Shown here piece by piece: positions 36,437-46,226 of a stretch of DNA of 64,000 nt. The notes below the pieces were generated by a model. It did not search any database. It saw nothing but the letters and a program-made list of their open reading frames with translations, and had not been told where the DNA came from. Numbering within the stretch: the first letter of the stretch is position 1; every line of letters begins with the position of its first letter. The position numbers were made by a program, and so were the translations under genes. Origin of the DNA: Aquabacterium sp. (lineage in GTDB: Bacteria; Pseudomonadota; Gammaproteobacteria; Burkholderiales; Burkholderiaceae_C); the NCBI GenBank assembly GCA_030654395.1, contig JAURXM010000116.1, positions 186,001 through 250,000 of the forward strand, read 5' to 3'.

Positions 36437-36619
36437 ATGAGCGAAAAGAAAACAGTAACAGTCAAGCTGGTCCGCAGTGTGATTGGAACCCGCGAAGATC
36501 ACCGAGCCACAGTGCGTGGCTTGGGGCTGCGTCGTCTGAACAGCACCTCTGTGCTCGAAGATACGCCATCTGTGCGCGGCCTGATCAACAAGGTCCGTTA
36601 CCTGGTTGTGGTGCTTTAA
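36437..36619 (+). CDS. rpmD: 50S ribosomal protein L30
   Basis: 60 aa, the short bacterial form: [20 protein letters not shown] and [19 protein letters not shown]. 14 bp after rpsE. Confidence 0.98.
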   Translation: MSEKKTVTVKLVRSVIGTREDHRATVRGLGLRRLNSTSVLEDTPSVRGLINKVRYLVVVL

Positions 36620-36643
36620 GCAGCCGCAGCCTTAGGGAATACC

Positions 36644-37078
36644 ATGGAACTCAATACCATTAAGCCAGCCGCTGGCGCTAAGCATGCTAAGCGTCGTTGC
36701 GGTCGTGGCATCGGCTCCGGCCTAGGCAAGACCGCAGGTCGCGGTCACAAGGGTCAGAAGTCACGTTCGGGCGGCTATCACAAGGTCGGTTTTGAAGGCG
36801 GTCAAATGCCTTTGCAACGGCGCCTGCCTAAGCGTGGTTTCAAGTCACATTTGCTGAAGTACAACGCAGAGGTTTCTCTGGGTGAACTGCAAGCTTTGGG
36901 CGCATCAGAAGTAGATGCTTTGTCTCTGAAGGCGGCCGGCATTGTGCCAAAGCGTGCCAAGGTGATCAAGGTGATCAAGTCTGGTGAGCTGACTATCAAG
37001 GTGGTGCTCAAGGGTATCGGCGCTACTGCCGGCGCCAAGATCGCCATTGAAGCGGCCGGTGGCTCGCTGGCTGCGTAA
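36644..37078 (+). CDS. rplO: 50S ribosomal protein L15
   Basis: 144 aa. [20 protein letters not shown], then the Gly/Arg-rich [20 protein letters not shown] and [18 protein letters not shown], diagnostic of L15. 24 bp after rpmD. Confidence 0.99.
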   Translation: MELNTIKPAAGAKHAKRRCGRGIGSGLGKTAGRGHKGQKSRSGGYHKVGFEGGQMPLQRRLPKRGFKSHLLKYNAEVSLGELQALGASEVDALSLKAAGIVPKRAKVIKVIKSGELTIKVVLKGIGATAGAKIAIEAAGGSLAA

Positions 37079-37125
37079 GCCAGTAGGCTCAGTAAGAACT
37101 TAAAGACCTCGAACGGACTTCAAGC

Positions 37126-38436
37126 GTGGCAACTTCTCCCAATCAACTGGCACAGAGCGGTAAATTCGGCGACCTTCAACGGCGACTGACTTTCCTGCTG
37201 TTGGCGTTGGTCGTCTACCGTGTCGGGGCGCATATCCCCGTGCCCGGAATAGATCCATCCCAGCTGCAACAGTTGTTCAAAGGGCAGCAAGGCGGCATCC
37301 TGAGTTTGTTCAATATGTTCTCGGGGGGCGCGTTATCGCGATTCACCGTGTTCGCTCTGGGCATCATGCCGTACATCTCGGCGTCCATCATCATGCAGAT
37401 GATGGGCTACGTGATACCTGCTCTCGAAGCCTTGAAAAAGGAAGGCGAAGCAGGTCGTCGCAAGACAACGCAATACACCCGTTACGCGACGCTCGGTCTG
37501 GCTCTGTTTCAGTCGTTTGGTATCGCTGTGGCTTTAGAGGGCACGGCTGGGCTGGTCATCAGTCCCGGCTTTGGGTTCCGAATGACCACCGTGATCAGTT
37601 TGACAGCAGGCACCATGTTCCTGATGTGGTTGGGTGAGCAGATTACAGAGCGTGGTTTGGGTAACGGTATATCGATTTTGATTTTCGGCGGTATCGCTGC
37701 AGGTTTGCCCGGCGCTATGGGTGGCCTGTTCGAGTTGATCCGCACAGGTGCAATGAGCATCCCTGCTGCTATTTTTATCATGGCGCTGGTTGTTCTCGTC
37801 ACTTATTTGGTTGTGTTTGTAGAGCGTGGTCAGCGGAAGATTCTGGTGAACTATGCGAAGCGTCAAGTTGGTAATCGGGTTTATGGCGGACAGTCTTCCC
37901 ATTTGCCTTTGAAGATCAACATGGCCGGCGTGATTCCTCCGATTTTCGCGTCATCCATTATCTTGTTGCCAACGACCGCGGTTGGTTGGTTTGCTACGGG
38001 TGACAGCATGCGCTGGCTGAAAGACTTCGCCGCTTTGTTGTCTCCAGGGCAGCCCATTTATGTGCTGCTGTATTCTGTAGCCATCGTGTTCTTTTGTTTT
38101 TTCTATACAGCGTTGGTGTTCAACAGCCGTGAGACAGCAGATAACTTGAAGAAGAGCGGTGCCTTTATTCCCGGGATCCGTCCAGGTGATCAGACTGCTA
38201 GGTTCATCGATAAAATTCTTGCTAGGCTGACGTTGGCTGGTGCTGTGTATATCACCGCAGTTTGCTTGTTGCCGGAGTTCTTGGTTCTCAAGTACAACGT
38301 GCCATTCTATTTTGGTGGAACTTCGCTGCTGATCATCGTGGTTGTCACGATGGATTTTTGGGCGCAAGTTCAGTCCTATCTCATGTCTCAGCAGTACGAT
38401 TCGCTGCTGAAGAAGGCGAATTTCAAAGCAGGCTGA
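37126..38436 (+). CDS. secY: Preprotein translocase channel subunit SecY
   Basis: 436 aa from GTG 37126. Ten membrane segments form the protein-conducting channel for Sec export and membrane insertion. Recognisable pieces: [33 protein letters not shown] (helix 2) and the cytoplasmic loop [20 protein letters not shown]. 47 bp after rplO. Confidence 0.98.
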   Translation: MATSPNQLAQSGKFGDLQRRLTFLLLALVVYRVGAHIPVPGIDPSQLQQLFKGQQGGILSLFNMFSGGALSRFTVFALGIMPYISASIIMQMMGYVIPALEALKKEGEAGRRKTTQYTRYATLGLALFQSFGIAVALEGTAGLVISPGFGFRMTTVISLTAGTMFLMWLGEQITERGLGNGISILIFGGIAAGLPGAMGGLFELIRTGAMSIPAAIFIMALVVLVTYLVVFVERGQRKILVNYAKRQVGNRVYGGQSSHLPLKINMAGVIPPIFASSIILLPTTAVGWFATGDSMRWLKDFAALLSPGQPIYVLLYSVAIVFFCFFYTALVFNSRETADNLKKSGAFIPGIRPGDQTARFIDKILARLTLAGAVYITAVCLLPEFLVLKYNVPFYFGGTSLLIIVVVTMDFWAQVQSYLMSQQYDSLLKKANFKAG

Positions 38437-38743
38437 TGAGGTCGGTAACTCGATGCTCAACAGAGGGACAATAGGCTGTGAAGTTGTCAGCATGCTGACC
38501 AGTTCAAATGCTTAAGTGTTTTTTTGTTCAGTTTGAAGCGAATGTGTGTTTCTTTGTCGCATCTCTGGCAGAATGCGTGGCTCAAAACGTCATGGTTCTG
38601 GCATAGGCTCAATGTGTCATAGCGCCCCATTCGTGTGGTTTGATTAGTGCTCGCATCGTGGTCCGGGCGAGGTGAGCTTTGTTTTTAGACCCCGGAAACG
38701 TGGGCGAATTTCCGTTGAGCAATCAACGGTTCAGGAGAAGACC
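38437..38743 (+). other. 307-bp gap between secY and rpmJ, no infA
   Basis: No gene is visible. It holds a perfect 14-bp palindrome GTCAGCATGCTGAC (38486-38499) followed about 20 bp later by a run of seven T, which might be a weak terminator. In many Betaproteobacteria infA (IF-1) sits here; I find no frame resembling IF-1. An AGGAG precedes rpmJ. Confidence 0.6.
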
Positions 38744-38857
38744 ATGAAAGTCTCGGCATCCGTCAAGAAGATGTGCCGTAATTGCAAAATCATTCGCCGT
38801 AAAGGCGTGGTTCGTGTGATTTGTACCGACCCACGTCATAAGCAGCGTCAAGGCTAA
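38744..38857 (+). CDS. rpmJ: 50S ribosomal protein L36
   Basis: 37 aa. [20 protein letters not shown] with the zinc-ribbon pattern C-x2-C...C-x4-H (CRNC, ICTDPRH) of the zinc-binding L36 form. ATG 38744 has AGGAG upstream; longer in-frame starts are not credible. Confidence 0.98.
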   Translation: MKVSASVKKMCRNCKIIRRKGVVRVICTDPRHKQRQG

Positions 38858-38898
38858 TAGCCTGACCTGGCGACGACACAAGTGTTCAGAGGACAGTT

Positions 38899-39261
38899 AT
38901 GGCACGTATTGCTGGCATCAACATTCCGCCGCACAAGCATTCCGAAATCGGTCTGACTTCGATCTACGGCATTGGTCGCACAACCGCGCAGAAAATCTGC
39001 ACGGCTGCAGGCATTCCCTTCGATAAGAAGATCAAGGAATTGACTGACGGCGATCTGGAAAAGATTCGAGAAGAAGTGGGTAGGCTCACCATTGAAGGTG
39101 ACCTGCGTCGCGAGCTCTCGATGAACATCAAGCGATTGATGGACTTGGGCTGCTACCGCGGCTTCCGTCATCGTCGCGGCTTGCCCCTTCGCGGCCAGCG
39201 GACTCGCACAAATGCGCGCACTCGTAAGGGTCCACGCAAAGCAGTCTCTGGTAAGAAGTGA
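38899..39261 (+). CDS. rpsM: 30S ribosomal protein S13
   Basis: 120 aa. [20 protein letters not shown], helix-two-turn-helix [16 protein letters not shown], and the basic C-terminal tail [20 protein letters not shown]. First gene of the alpha operon; S13 contacts the P-site tRNA. Confidence 0.99.
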   Translation: MARIAGINIPPHKHSEIGLTSIYGIGRTTAQKICTAAGIPFDKKIKELTDGDLEKIREEVGRLTIEGDLRRELSMNIKRLMDLGCYRGFRHRRGLPLRGQRTRTNARTRKGPRKAVSGKK

Positions 39262-39296
39262 TCCAGGCTTGGTTCTGAGTTCAAGAGAAAGTTACT

Positions 39297-39701
39297 ATGG
39301 CTAAAGCACCTGCGAACAGCGCTGCCCGTCGTGTAAGCAAAAAAGTTCGCAAGAATATTGCGGATGGCATCGCTCACGTGCACGCGTCGTTCAACAACAC
39401 GATCATCACCATCACTGACCGCCAAGGCAATTCCCTTGCTTGGGCGTCAAGCGGTGGTCAAGGCTTCAAGGGCTCACGTAAGTCCACCCCTTTCGCTGCC
39501 CAGGTGGCAGGTGAAGTGGCTGGGCGCGCTGCTCAAGAACAAGGCATCAAGAATCTGGACGTCGAGATCAAGGGCCCTGGCCCAGGTCGCGAATCGTCTG
39601 TGCGTGCCTTGGCGTCCCTTGGTATTCGCATCAACTCGATTTCTGATGTGACCCCCGTTCCTCATAACGGTTGCCGCCCTCAAAAGCGTCGTCGCATCTG
39701 A
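39297..39701 (+). CDS. rpsK: 30S ribosomal protein S11
   Basis: 134 aa. [20 protein letters not shown] and the C-terminal [18 protein letters not shown] are diagnostic. S11 forms part of the mRNA exit region. 35 bp after rpsM. Confidence 0.99.
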   Translation: MAKAPANSAARRVSKKVRKNIADGIAHVHASFNNTIITITDRQGNSLAWASSGGQGFKGSRKSTPFAAQVAGEVAGRAAQEQGIKNLDVEIKGPGPGRESSVRALASLGIRINSISDVTPVPHNGCRPQKRRRI

Positions 39702-39712
39702 TTTTCAAATGA

Positions 39713-39775
39713 GCGATCAGGCGCAAGTTTGATCGCATCAATACCTCGCCTGACCATGATAGTGGCCAAGCGAGG
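39713..39775 (+). repeat. Two tandem inverted repeats after rpsK
   Basis: GCGATCA (39713-39719) pairs with TGATCGC (39730-39736), and CCTCGC (39744-39749) with GCGAGG (39770-39775). No T-run follows either one. They lie between rpsK and the rpsD promoter and may form RNA hairpins that slow or process the alpha-operon transcript. Confidence 0.6.
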
Positions 39776-39815
39776 TGTGTGCGTTGTGGGATTTTGACTG
39801 CGGCACAGTGTGTTG

Positions 39816-39845
39816 TTGGTTATTCCTTGCGCAGCTTGCTATAAT
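39816..39845 (+). promoter_or_regulatory. Extended -10 promoter upstream of rpsD
   Basis: TTGGTT (39816-39821), an 18-bp spacer and a perfect TATAAT (39840-39845) preceded by TGC, an extended -10. Start near 39852 leaves a leader of about 171 nt before rpsD, long enough for autogenous control by S4, which regulates the alpha operon in E. coli; the leader control is inference. The rest of 39702-40022 holds no gene. Confidence 0.75.
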
Positions 39846-40022
39846 TGCAAGTTCTCTTGATCGGTCATCTGTTTGCTGCATCTCACTCTGTGTGTTGGCG
39901 GCAGATTTTGCGTGGCCGTTTTGATCTAAGCCCACCGTTTGGTACGATTTTGATCTACCAGACTCGCGTTGGTCTGTTGCTCTCGAGCTCAGCTGGCGTC
40001 AGATAATTTAAGGACACTACAA

Positions 40023-40646
40023 GTGGCACGTTACCTCGGACCTAAGGCCAAACTGGCCCGCCGTGAAGGCACCGATCTGTTTCTCAAGAGCGCTCGCCGC
40101 CCTATCAGCGACAAGTCTAAATTTGATACCAAACCTGGTCAACATGGCCGTACCTCTGGTTCGCGCACATCTGACTTTGGTCTTCAATTGCGTGAAAAGC
40201 AGAAGGTCAAGCGCATGTATGGCGTGTTGGAGCGTCAGTTCCGCCGCTATTTTGCTGAAGCTGACCGTCGCAAGGGCAGCACTGGCGCCAACTTGCTGAT
40301 GTTGTTGGAGTCACGCTTGGATAACGTTGTGTACCGCATGGGTTACGCATCGACTCGCGCTGAAGCTCGTCAATTGGTCGGCCACAAGGGTGTGGTTGTC
40401 AACGGCCAAGTTGTGAACATCCCTTCATATTTGGTCAAGACTGGCGACGTGGTTGCTGTTCGCGAAAAAGCCAAAAAGCAAACGCGCGTTTTGGAAGCCT
40501 TTAAGTTGGCTGAGTCTATCGGCTTGCCCGCTTGGGTTGCTGTGGACGGTGTCAAGCTGGAAGGTGTTTTCAAGAAGAGTCCCGATCGCGATGAATTCGG
40601 TGCTGATATCAATGAATCGTTGATCGTCGAACTGTATTCTCGTTAA
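40023..40646 (+). CDS. rpsD: 30S ribosomal protein S4
   Basis: 207 aa from GTG 40023, with AAGGA upstream; the N-terminus [18 protein letters not shown] fixes the start. The S4 RNA-binding domain is at ~95-155 ([20 protein letters not shown]). S4 initiates 16S assembly and represses its operon in E. coli. It is separated from rpsK by 321 bp that contain its own promoter. Confidence 0.99.
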   Translation: MARYLGPKAKLARREGTDLFLKSARRPISDKSKFDTKPGQHGRTSGSRTSDFGLQLREKQKVKRMYGVLERQFRRYFAEADRRKGSTGANLLMLLESRLDNVVYRMGYASTRAEARQLVGHKGVVVNGQVVNIPSYLVKTGDVVAVREKAKKQTRVLEAFKLAESIGLPAWVAVDGVKLEGVFKKSPDRDEFGADINESLIVELYSR

Positions 40647-40787
40647 TGCACTGGTGGCTGCGCTTCACGGTCTTAGGGCTGTGACGTGCGGCTTTGTGCA
40701 TTTGTATTTCAGGGCCGGGGCATGTGCTTCGGTTGGTCCAGTAGCCTTATCGGTGTAACGAGCCGAGGGTATTGACAGGAAGACTTC

Positions 40788-41774
40788 ATGCAGACTAACT
40801 TGCTGAAACCCAAAGCCATTCAAGTGGAGCCGCTTGGCGGCAACCGCGCCAAGGTGACACTCGAGCCCTTCGAGCGTGGCTATGGTCACACGCTCGGCAA
40901 TGCGCTTCGCCGCGTGCTGTTGTCGTCGATGGTTGGTTATGCTCCGACAGAAGTGACCATTGCTGGCGTGCTCCATGAGTACTCTGCCATTGATGGCGTG
41001 CAAGAAGATGTTGTTCACATCATGTTGAACCTCAAGGGCGTTGTGTTCCGGTTGCATAACCGGGATGAGGTCACTTTGGTTTTGCGTAAGGATGGCGAGG
41101 GCCCTGTGACAGCGGCTGACATTCAGACTCCTCACGATGTGGAAATCGTCAATCCTGGTCATGTCATTGCGCACCTGTCGCATGGCGGCAAGCTGGATAT
41201 GCAGATCAAGATCGAAAAGGGTCGCGGTTACGTTGCTGGCAATGTTCGTCGTTATGGCGAAGAGAGCAGCAAAGCCATTGGCCGCATCGTTCTGGACGCT
41301 TCGTTCTCGCCGGTTCGCCGTGTGAGCTACACGGTCGAAAGCGCCCGTGTGGAGCAACGTACCGATTTGGATCGCTTGGTCGTTGAGATCGAAACCAACG
41401 GTGCTGTGTCACCAGAGGAAGCCATCCGTGCTTCGGCCAAAATTTTGGTTGAGCAATTGGCTGTGTTCGCTCAATTGGAAGGCAGCGAGATTGCTGACTT
41501 TGATGCGCCTGCTAAGTCGGCTCAAAACTTTGATCCGATCTTGCTGCGTCCAGTCGATGAGCTGGAGTTGACGGTTCGTTCTGCCAATTGCTTGAAGGCG
41601 GAGAACATTTATTACATCGGCGACCTGATTCAGCGTACCGAGACCGAGTTGCTCAAGACCCCTAATTTGGGTCGCAAGTCGCTCAACGAAATCAAAGAAG
41701 TTTTGGCTTCGCGTGGTTTGGCTTTGGGTTCGCGCCTGGAAGCTTGGCCTCCGCAAGGCTTGGATAAGCGTTAA
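40788..41774 (+). CDS. rpoA: RNA polymerase alpha subunit
   Basis: 328 aa. N-terminal dimerisation domain ([20 protein letters not shown]) and C-terminal domain that binds UP elements and activators ([40 protein letters not shown]). 141 bp after rpsD; AGGAAG precedes the ATG. Confidence 0.99.
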   Translation: MQTNLLKPKAIQVEPLGGNRAKVTLEPFERGYGHTLGNALRRVLLSSMVGYAPTEVTIAGVLHEYSAIDGVQEDVVHIMLNLKGVVFRLHNRDEVTLVLRKDGEGPVTAADIQTPHDVEIVNPGHVIAHLSHGGKLDMQIKIEKGRGYVAGNVRRYGEESSKAIGRIVLDASFSPVRRVSYTVESARVEQRTDLDRLVVEIETNGAVSPEEAIRASAKILVEQLAVFAQLEGSEIADFDAPAKSAQNFDPILLRPVDELELTVRSANCLKAENIYYIGDLIQRTETELLKTPNLGRKSLNEIKEVLASRGLALGSRLEAWPPQGLDKR

Positions 41775-41879
41775 TTTAGGAAAGAAGCATGTTTTGCTGC
41801 TGAGAGGTGGCATGCATGCGGTGCACCCGGCGGTACCTTGAACCGGCCGTCGGTTTTATAATAGTGAAAGGAAAGCACC

Positions 41880-42269
41880 ATGCGTCACGGACACGGACTC
41901 CGTAAACTTAACCGCACATCGTCGCATCGTTTGGCGATGCTGCGTAATATGTGCAACTCGCTCATCGAGCACGAAGCCATCAAGACCACTTTGCCTAAGG
42001 CCAAGGAATTGCGTCGCGTCGTTGAGCCCCTGATCACCTTGGCTAAGGTGCCTACCTTGGCGAACAAGCGTTTGGCGTTTGACCGTTTGCGTGATCGCGA
42101 CAACGTGGTTAAGCTGTTTGACGTGTTGGGCCCTCTTTTTAAAGAGCGTCCAGGTGGTTACACCCGTATTCTGAAAATGGGCTTCCGCGTTGGCGACAAT
42201 GCACCAATGGCTTACGTTGAATTGGTTCAGCGCAGCGAAGTTGCCGCTGTTGAGGCCGTGGCTGAATAA
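41880..42269 (+). CDS. rplQ: 50S ribosomal protein L17
   Basis: 129 aa. [20 protein letters not shown] and [20 protein letters not shown] are diagnostic. Last gene of the alpha operon. A perfect TATAAT at 41857-41862 just upstream could be an extra promoter but has no convincing -35 box. Confidence 0.99.
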   Translation: MRHGHGLRKLNRTSSHRLAMLRNMCNSLIEHEAIKTTLPKAKELRRVVEPLITLAKVPTLANKRLAFDRLRDRDNVVKLFDVLGPLFKERPGGYTRILKMGFRVGDNAPMAYVELVQRSEVAAVEAVAE

Positions 42270-42292
42270 GCTACCGTTCTAGCGAACACAAG

Positions 42293-42325
42293 ACCCGCAC
42301 TGCCTCTGGCGATGCGGGTTTTTTT
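42293..42325 (+). terminator. Intrinsic terminator of the ribosomal operon
   Basis: ACCCGCA (42293-42299) pairs with TGCGGGT (42313-42319) and is followed by a T-run to 42325, 24 bp after the rplQ stop. Confidence 0.9.
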
Positions 42326-42400
42326 ATGGCTGTGTCAAAGTGCTGCATACCGCTCGGTATTTGTTTTTACAAACTTGTGGCTATTGCACAGTATCCGTGA

Positions 42401-42406
42401 CATAAT
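42401..42406 (+). promoter_or_regulatory. Probable -10 box of the initiator tRNA pair
   Basis: CATAAT ends 12 bp before the first tRNA, so transcription would start about 6 bp before it. The -35 is unclear: TTGTGG (42375) gives a 20-bp spacer, and TTGCAC (42384) is only 11 bp away. Confidence 0.5.
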
Positions 42407-42418
42407 AGCTTTCTCTGT

Positions 42419-42495
<77 letters not shown>

Positions 42496-42588
42496 TTAGA
42501 GTTGATGCAGTCCTTGTTAAGTAGCTTGGATTGATATTTGATTAGATGCGATCTGGCTGTTGCTGCGTCGAGTGAGAATAAATCCTGT

Positions 42589-42665
<77 letters not shown>

Positions 42666-42691
42666 ATTGGATTTCGTTGTCAATATTGAAT

Positions 42692-42715
42692 GCTCGCTTA
42701 GGCGGGCTTTTTTTT
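42692..42715 (+). terminator. Terminator after the tRNA pair
   Basis: GCTCGC (42692-42697), loop TTAG, GCGGGC (42702-42707) with one G-U pair, then eight T (42708-42715). Confidence 0.8.
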
Positions 42716-42750
42716 GCCTGTCTGTATTCAGATGTGCCATTATTTTGTCC

Positions 42751-43503
42751 GTGCCTGAACGAATCCCCCTCCCGCCGTTGCTCACCACTGAGCCAGTGTG
42801 CTGCAGTGTGTGTGGCTGGAGGGGGCTGTCTTTTCTCGGGGTAAAGGACTTTGCCTACAGCTGCAATGACCACTTTCAAGGGCAAGGGCAGTTTGCGTTC
42901 GCAGATGCGCCTGTGGGGTACCACCGCTGTGACGCGTGTGGCTTCACCAGTACTTCGGCGTTGGATGCGTGGTCACATGAGGATTTCAAGGCGCATATCT
43001 ACAATGAGGCCTATGTCCTCGCTGATCCGATTTTTGAGGTCATCAGGCCGCAACGTAACAGCGAGATGGTGTCGGCTTTGTGGGGACGCTCGCTGCTAGG
43101 CATTTCGGTGCTCGACTACGGTGGCGGGGATGGCGCGTTCTCTCGGTTTATGCAGGGGCGCGGGTTTTCTTGTTTGAGCGTGGATGCTTTTCATGGTGGG
43201 GATGTTCTGGTGCCGGGCGCGGTCTACGATTTGGTGACCTGCTTTGAGGTGATAGAGCATGTGCCGCACTTGGGGCTGGCCGCTTGGTTTGCCGGCTTGG
43301 TCGCTTGCCTGAGTCCATCGGGCACCTTGCTGTTGAGCACGGAGTTGCTTGACACCCATCCGGGCATCGACAATTGGTACATCGCACCACGCAATGGGCA
43401 CATCAGCTTGCATACAGGGGCAAGTTTGCGTGCGTTGGCTGCGTCACATGGCTTGACCGTGTATAGCGTGAGCAACGAAATGCACCTGTTTCGCCGCACT
43501 TGA
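42751..43503 (+). CDS. Class I SAM-dependent methyltransferase with N-terminal Cys motifs
   Basis: About 250 aa from GTG 42751; the frame is open further upstream, into the tRNA, so the start is uncertain. The N-terminus has two paired cysteines (CCSVCGWRG and YHRCDACGF) that look like a zinc ribbon. The methyltransferase core follows: SVLDYGGGDGAFSRFMQGRG (motif I), YDLVTCFEVIEHVPHLGLAA and a late strand SGTLLLSTELLD. The Methyltransf_23-like class includes sugar and small-molecule methylases; no substrate can be inferred. Confidence 0.75.
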   Translation: MPERIPLPPLLTTEPVCCSVCGWRGLSFLGVKDFAYSCNDHFQGQGQFAFADAPVGYHRCDACGFTSTSALDAWSHEDFKAHIYNEAYVLADPIFEVIRPQRNSEMVSALWGRSLLGISVLDYGGGDGAFSRFMQGRGFSCLSVDAFHGGDVLVPGAVYDLVTCFEVIEHVPHLGLAAWFAGLVACLSPSGTLLLSTELLDTHPGIDNWYIAPRNGHISLHTGASLRALAASHGLTVYSVSNEMHLFRRT

Positions 43504-43558
43504 GCGCGAGCTTGCCTCGCTGCGGTGCGCTGATTGTCATTGTTCTGGAGGATGATGG

Positions 43559-44959
43559 GTGGTTTCAGCTAGCAACGGCGTGATGGGTATGACTTCTTTC
43601 AGCAATCGCACATTCGACCAGATCAGCGTGGGCGAGCGCATTGCCGTTGCGCACAGCGTGACGCGTGATGACGTGGAGCTGCTCGCGTTGGTGTCCGGTG
43701 ATGTCTCTGTCTTAAGCGCTGATGTCGAGTGGGGTCAGTTGCGTGAACCGGTTTGCGAGGCGGTGAGTGCGGAGGCTTTGGTGCATGGTTTGCTCAAGCG
43801 CCGCCTGCCTGGTCCGGGCACCTCCATCGTGGCTCATCAGCTCGTATTCACGGGTGCGGTGAGCATGGGTGATGAGCTAGAGGCCAGTGTGTGTGTTGCC
43901 TCGAAGCTGGCGCCTGACTGCTTGGTGATGGATTGCCTTGTTGTGCGAGGCGATGAGGTTTTGCTCTCGGGGACGGTGACGGTTCGGGCTCCTCCGCATA
44001 ACTTGACTGTGGATCAGAGGGCTCAGCCTGCTGTGATCCTGCGTCGCAATGACGTTTTTGGCCACCTCTTTCGGGGTTGTGAAGCTTGTGCGCCTGTGTT
44101 GTGTGCGGTTGTTCATCCATGCGATGTGGATTCTTTGGCTGGGGCGATCGAGGCGGCACGGCATCGTTTGATTGAGCCTGTGCTGGTGGGCCCTCGCGCC
44201 AAGATCATGGCTGTGGCGCAGGCGGGGGGCTGGGATATTTCGGGCTACCGCTTGGTTGATACCGAGCACAGTCATGCTGCTGCAGCTCAGGCGGTTGCCT
44301 TGGCTCGCAATGGTGAGGTGCAAGCGTTGATGAAGGGGAGTTTGCACACCGATGAGCTGATGGGGGCTGTTGTGGCACGGGACACGGGGCTGCGTACGGC
44401 TCGCCGGGTGAGCCACGTGTTTGTGATGGATGTGCCGTCCTACCCTCGCATGTTGCTGGTGACGGATGCGGCAGTGAATATCGCGCCCACCATTCGGGAT
44501 AAGGTGGATATTGTTCAAAACGCGATTGACTTGGCGCATGTGCTGGGCGTGGCGCAGCCTAAGGTGGCGATCTTGGCTGCGGTGGAGACTGTCAATCCCG
44601 ACATGCAGGCAACGATTGATGCCGCGATGTTGTGCAAGATGGCTGATCGTGGGCAGATCACGGGCGGTTTGGTCGACGGCCCTTTGGCTTTTGATAACGC
44701 GGTGAGCGTGGAGGCTGCGCGGACCAAGCACATTGTGTCGCCGGTTGCTGGTTTGGCTGACATTTTGGTGGTGCCCAGCTTAGAGGCGGGCAACATGGTG
44801 GCTAAGCAGTTGCAGTATTTGGCCGGTGCAGATAGCGCAGGCATCGTGTTGGGCGCACGGGTGCCGATCGTGCTGACCAGCCGATCCGATTCGGTGCGAA
44901 CTCGGCTGGCTTCTGCTGCCGTGCTCAAGCTGTTGGTACACGCCAAGGCTTGTCGATGA
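43559..44959 (+). CDS. Bifunctional MaoC-like enoyl-CoA hydratase / phosphate acetyltransferase
   Basis: 466 aa from GTG 43559, with GGAGG 7 bases upstream. Residues ~15-150 are a MaoC-like hot-dog domain (FDQISVGERIAVAHSVTRDD); ~165-460 are the PTA/PTB domain (PVLVGPRAKIMAVAQAGGWD, ALMKGSLHTDELMGAVV, YPRMLLVTDAAVNIAPT). The second domain interconverts acetyl- or acyl-CoA and acyl phosphate. It overlaps the acetate kinase start by 4 bp, so the pair forms a Pta-Ack pathway to ATP and acetate. Confidence 0.92.
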   Translation: MVSASNGVMGMTSFSNRTFDQISVGERIAVAHSVTRDDVELLALVSGDVSVLSADVEWGQLREPVCEAVSAEALVHGLLKRRLPGPGTSIVAHQLVFTGAVSMGDELEASVCVASKLAPDCLVMDCLVVRGDEVLLSGTVTVRAPPHNLTVDQRAQPAVILRRNDVFGHLFRGCEACAPVLCAVVHPCDVDSLAGAIEAARHRLIEPVLVGPRAKIMAVAQAGGWDISGYRLVDTEHSHAAAAQAVALARNGEVQALMKGSLHTDELMGAVVARDTGLRTARRVSHVFVMDVPSYPRMLLVTDAAVNIAPTIRDKVDIVQNAIDLAHVLGVAQPKVAILAAVETVNPDMQATIDAAMLCKMADRGQITGGLVDGPLAFDNAVSVEAARTKHIVSPVAGLADILVVPSLEAGNMVAKQLQYLAGADSAGIVLGARVPIVLTSRSDSVRTRLASAAVLKLLVHAKACR

Positions 44960-46185
44960 CCGACGCGATAGCGGTGATCAATGCGGGCTCGTCTAGCCTG
45001 AAGTTCTCTGTGTTCACGGCGCGGGGCTGTTTGCCTTTGCTGCGTGGGCAAATCAGCGGGCTAGGCGTTGCGCCGCATGCGGTGGCAACGGGGGCGCTTG
45101 GCGAGGTGTTGTTGGATCACCGCTGGGCAGCGTCTGCGGCGTTGAGTCACGAGGAGAGTTTGGCGTTTCTATTGGAGGCGCTGCCGCCCCTGCTACAAGG
45201 ACATCGTTTGGTGGCTGTGGGGCATCGCATCGTGCATGGCGGCTTGCACTTTCATGAGCCAGTGAAGTTGTCGGCGGCGGTGATGACTGAGTTGACTGCA
45301 CTGGTGCCCTTGGCACCTTTGCACCAAGCGCACAACTTGGCTCCCGTTGCGGCTTTGGCGCGGTTGCAGCCTGATCTGTTGCAGGTGGGGTGCTTTGATA
45401 CGGCCTTTCATGCGAGCAACCCGGATGTGGCCAGACGCTTTGCTTTGCCGAGGGCTTTGCACGATGCAGGTGTGATGCGCTACGGCTTTCATGGCTTGTC
45501 ATATGAGTACATCGCTGATGCGCTGGTGGGCGTTGATGCTTTGGCTGCCCGTGGTCGCTCGGTGGTGCTGCATCTGGGCAATGGTGCGAGCATGTGTGCC
45601 ATGCGCGACCGGGTTAGCGTGGCCAGTTCCATGGGTTTCACGGCTTTGGATGGCTTGATGATGGGCAGCCGGTGCGGTCGCTTGGATGCCGGTGTGTTGT
45701 TGTGGTTGATGGACGAGCGAGGTATGAGCGCACGTCAGATCGAACACTTGCTCTACAGCGAGTCTGGTTTGCTGGGGGTGTCGGGCTTGTCTTCGGATAT
45801 GGCGACCTTGTTGGCCAGCGATTCGGATGCCGCACGGGATGCCGTGGCTTTGTTTGTCTATAGTGCCGTGCGTGAGTTGGGTGCCATGGCTGCGGTGCTT
45901 GGGGGGGTGGATGCGATCGTGTTCACCGCCGGTATCGGTGAGCATGCTGCGGCGATTCGGGCTCAGATTTGCCGTGGCGCAGCGTGGCTGGGTGTCGATT
46001 TGGATGAGTCAGCTAACCATGCCGCATCACCTGGTGCTGGCGGTGCTTTGCGCATCAGCACGGTGGGCAGCCGCGTATCGGCATGGGTGATTCCAACCGA
46101 TGAAGAGCTGATGATCGCTAGGCACACGGGGAGGATGTGGCTTGGCGCCGTCGGGGCTCACCCAAGCGCTACAATCGAAGGCTAA
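44956..46185 (+). CDS. ackA: Acetate kinase
   Basis: 409 aa from ATG 44956 (ATGA overlap with the preceding stop). Acetate and sugar kinase fold: VINAGSSSLKFSVF at the N-terminus, GHRIVHGG, YGFHGLSYEYI, HLGNGASMCAM and FTAGIGEHAAAIR. It makes ATP and acetate from acetyl phosphate, the product of the preceding enzyme. Confidence 0.96.
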   Translation: MTDAIAVINAGSSSLKFSVFTARGCLPLLRGQISGLGVAPHAVATGALGEVLLDHRWAASAALSHEESLAFLLEALPPLLQGHRLVAVGHRIVHGGLHFHEPVKLSAAVMTELTALVPLAPLHQAHNLAPVAALARLQPDLLQVGCFDTAFHASNPDVARRFALPRALHDAGVMRYGFHGLSYEYIADALVGVDALAARGRSVVLHLGNGASMCAMRDRVSVASSMGFTALDGLMMGSRCGRLDAGVLLWLMDERGMSARQIEHLLYSESGLLGVSGLSSDMATLLASDSDAARDAVALFVYSAVRELGAMAAVLGGVDAIVFTAGIGEHAAAIRAQICRGAAWLGVDLDESANHAASPGAGGALRISTVGSRVSAWVIPTDEELMIARHTGRMWLGAVGAHPSATIEG

Positions 46186-46205
46186 TTCGCGCCGACAAAC
46201 GGCGC
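46170..46205 (+). promoter_or_regulatory. Candidate ilvE promoter and leader hairpin
   Basis: TACAAT at 46170-46175 predicts a start near 46182. The resulting 45-nt leader begins with GCGCCG (46189-46194), a 5-nt loop and CGGCGC (46200-46205). The -35 is unclear, and the promoter would lie inside the last codons of ackA. Confidence 0.45.
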
Positions 46206-46226
46206 CACCTTTGAGAAGGATTTCCC

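Noticed and set aside
39713-39775. Inverted repeats after rpsK as an intrinsic terminator
   Set aside because: No T-run follows either hairpin; kept only as repeats.
40772-40777. Perfect TTGACA just upstream of rpoA
   Set aside because: It is 11 bp before the ATG, so its -10 would be inside the gene; the AGGAAG overlapping it is simply the ribosome binding site region.
41857-41862. Perfect TATAAT before rplQ as a separate promoter
   Set aside because: No acceptable -35 at 16-18 bp, and the predicted start would fall on the ribosome binding site.
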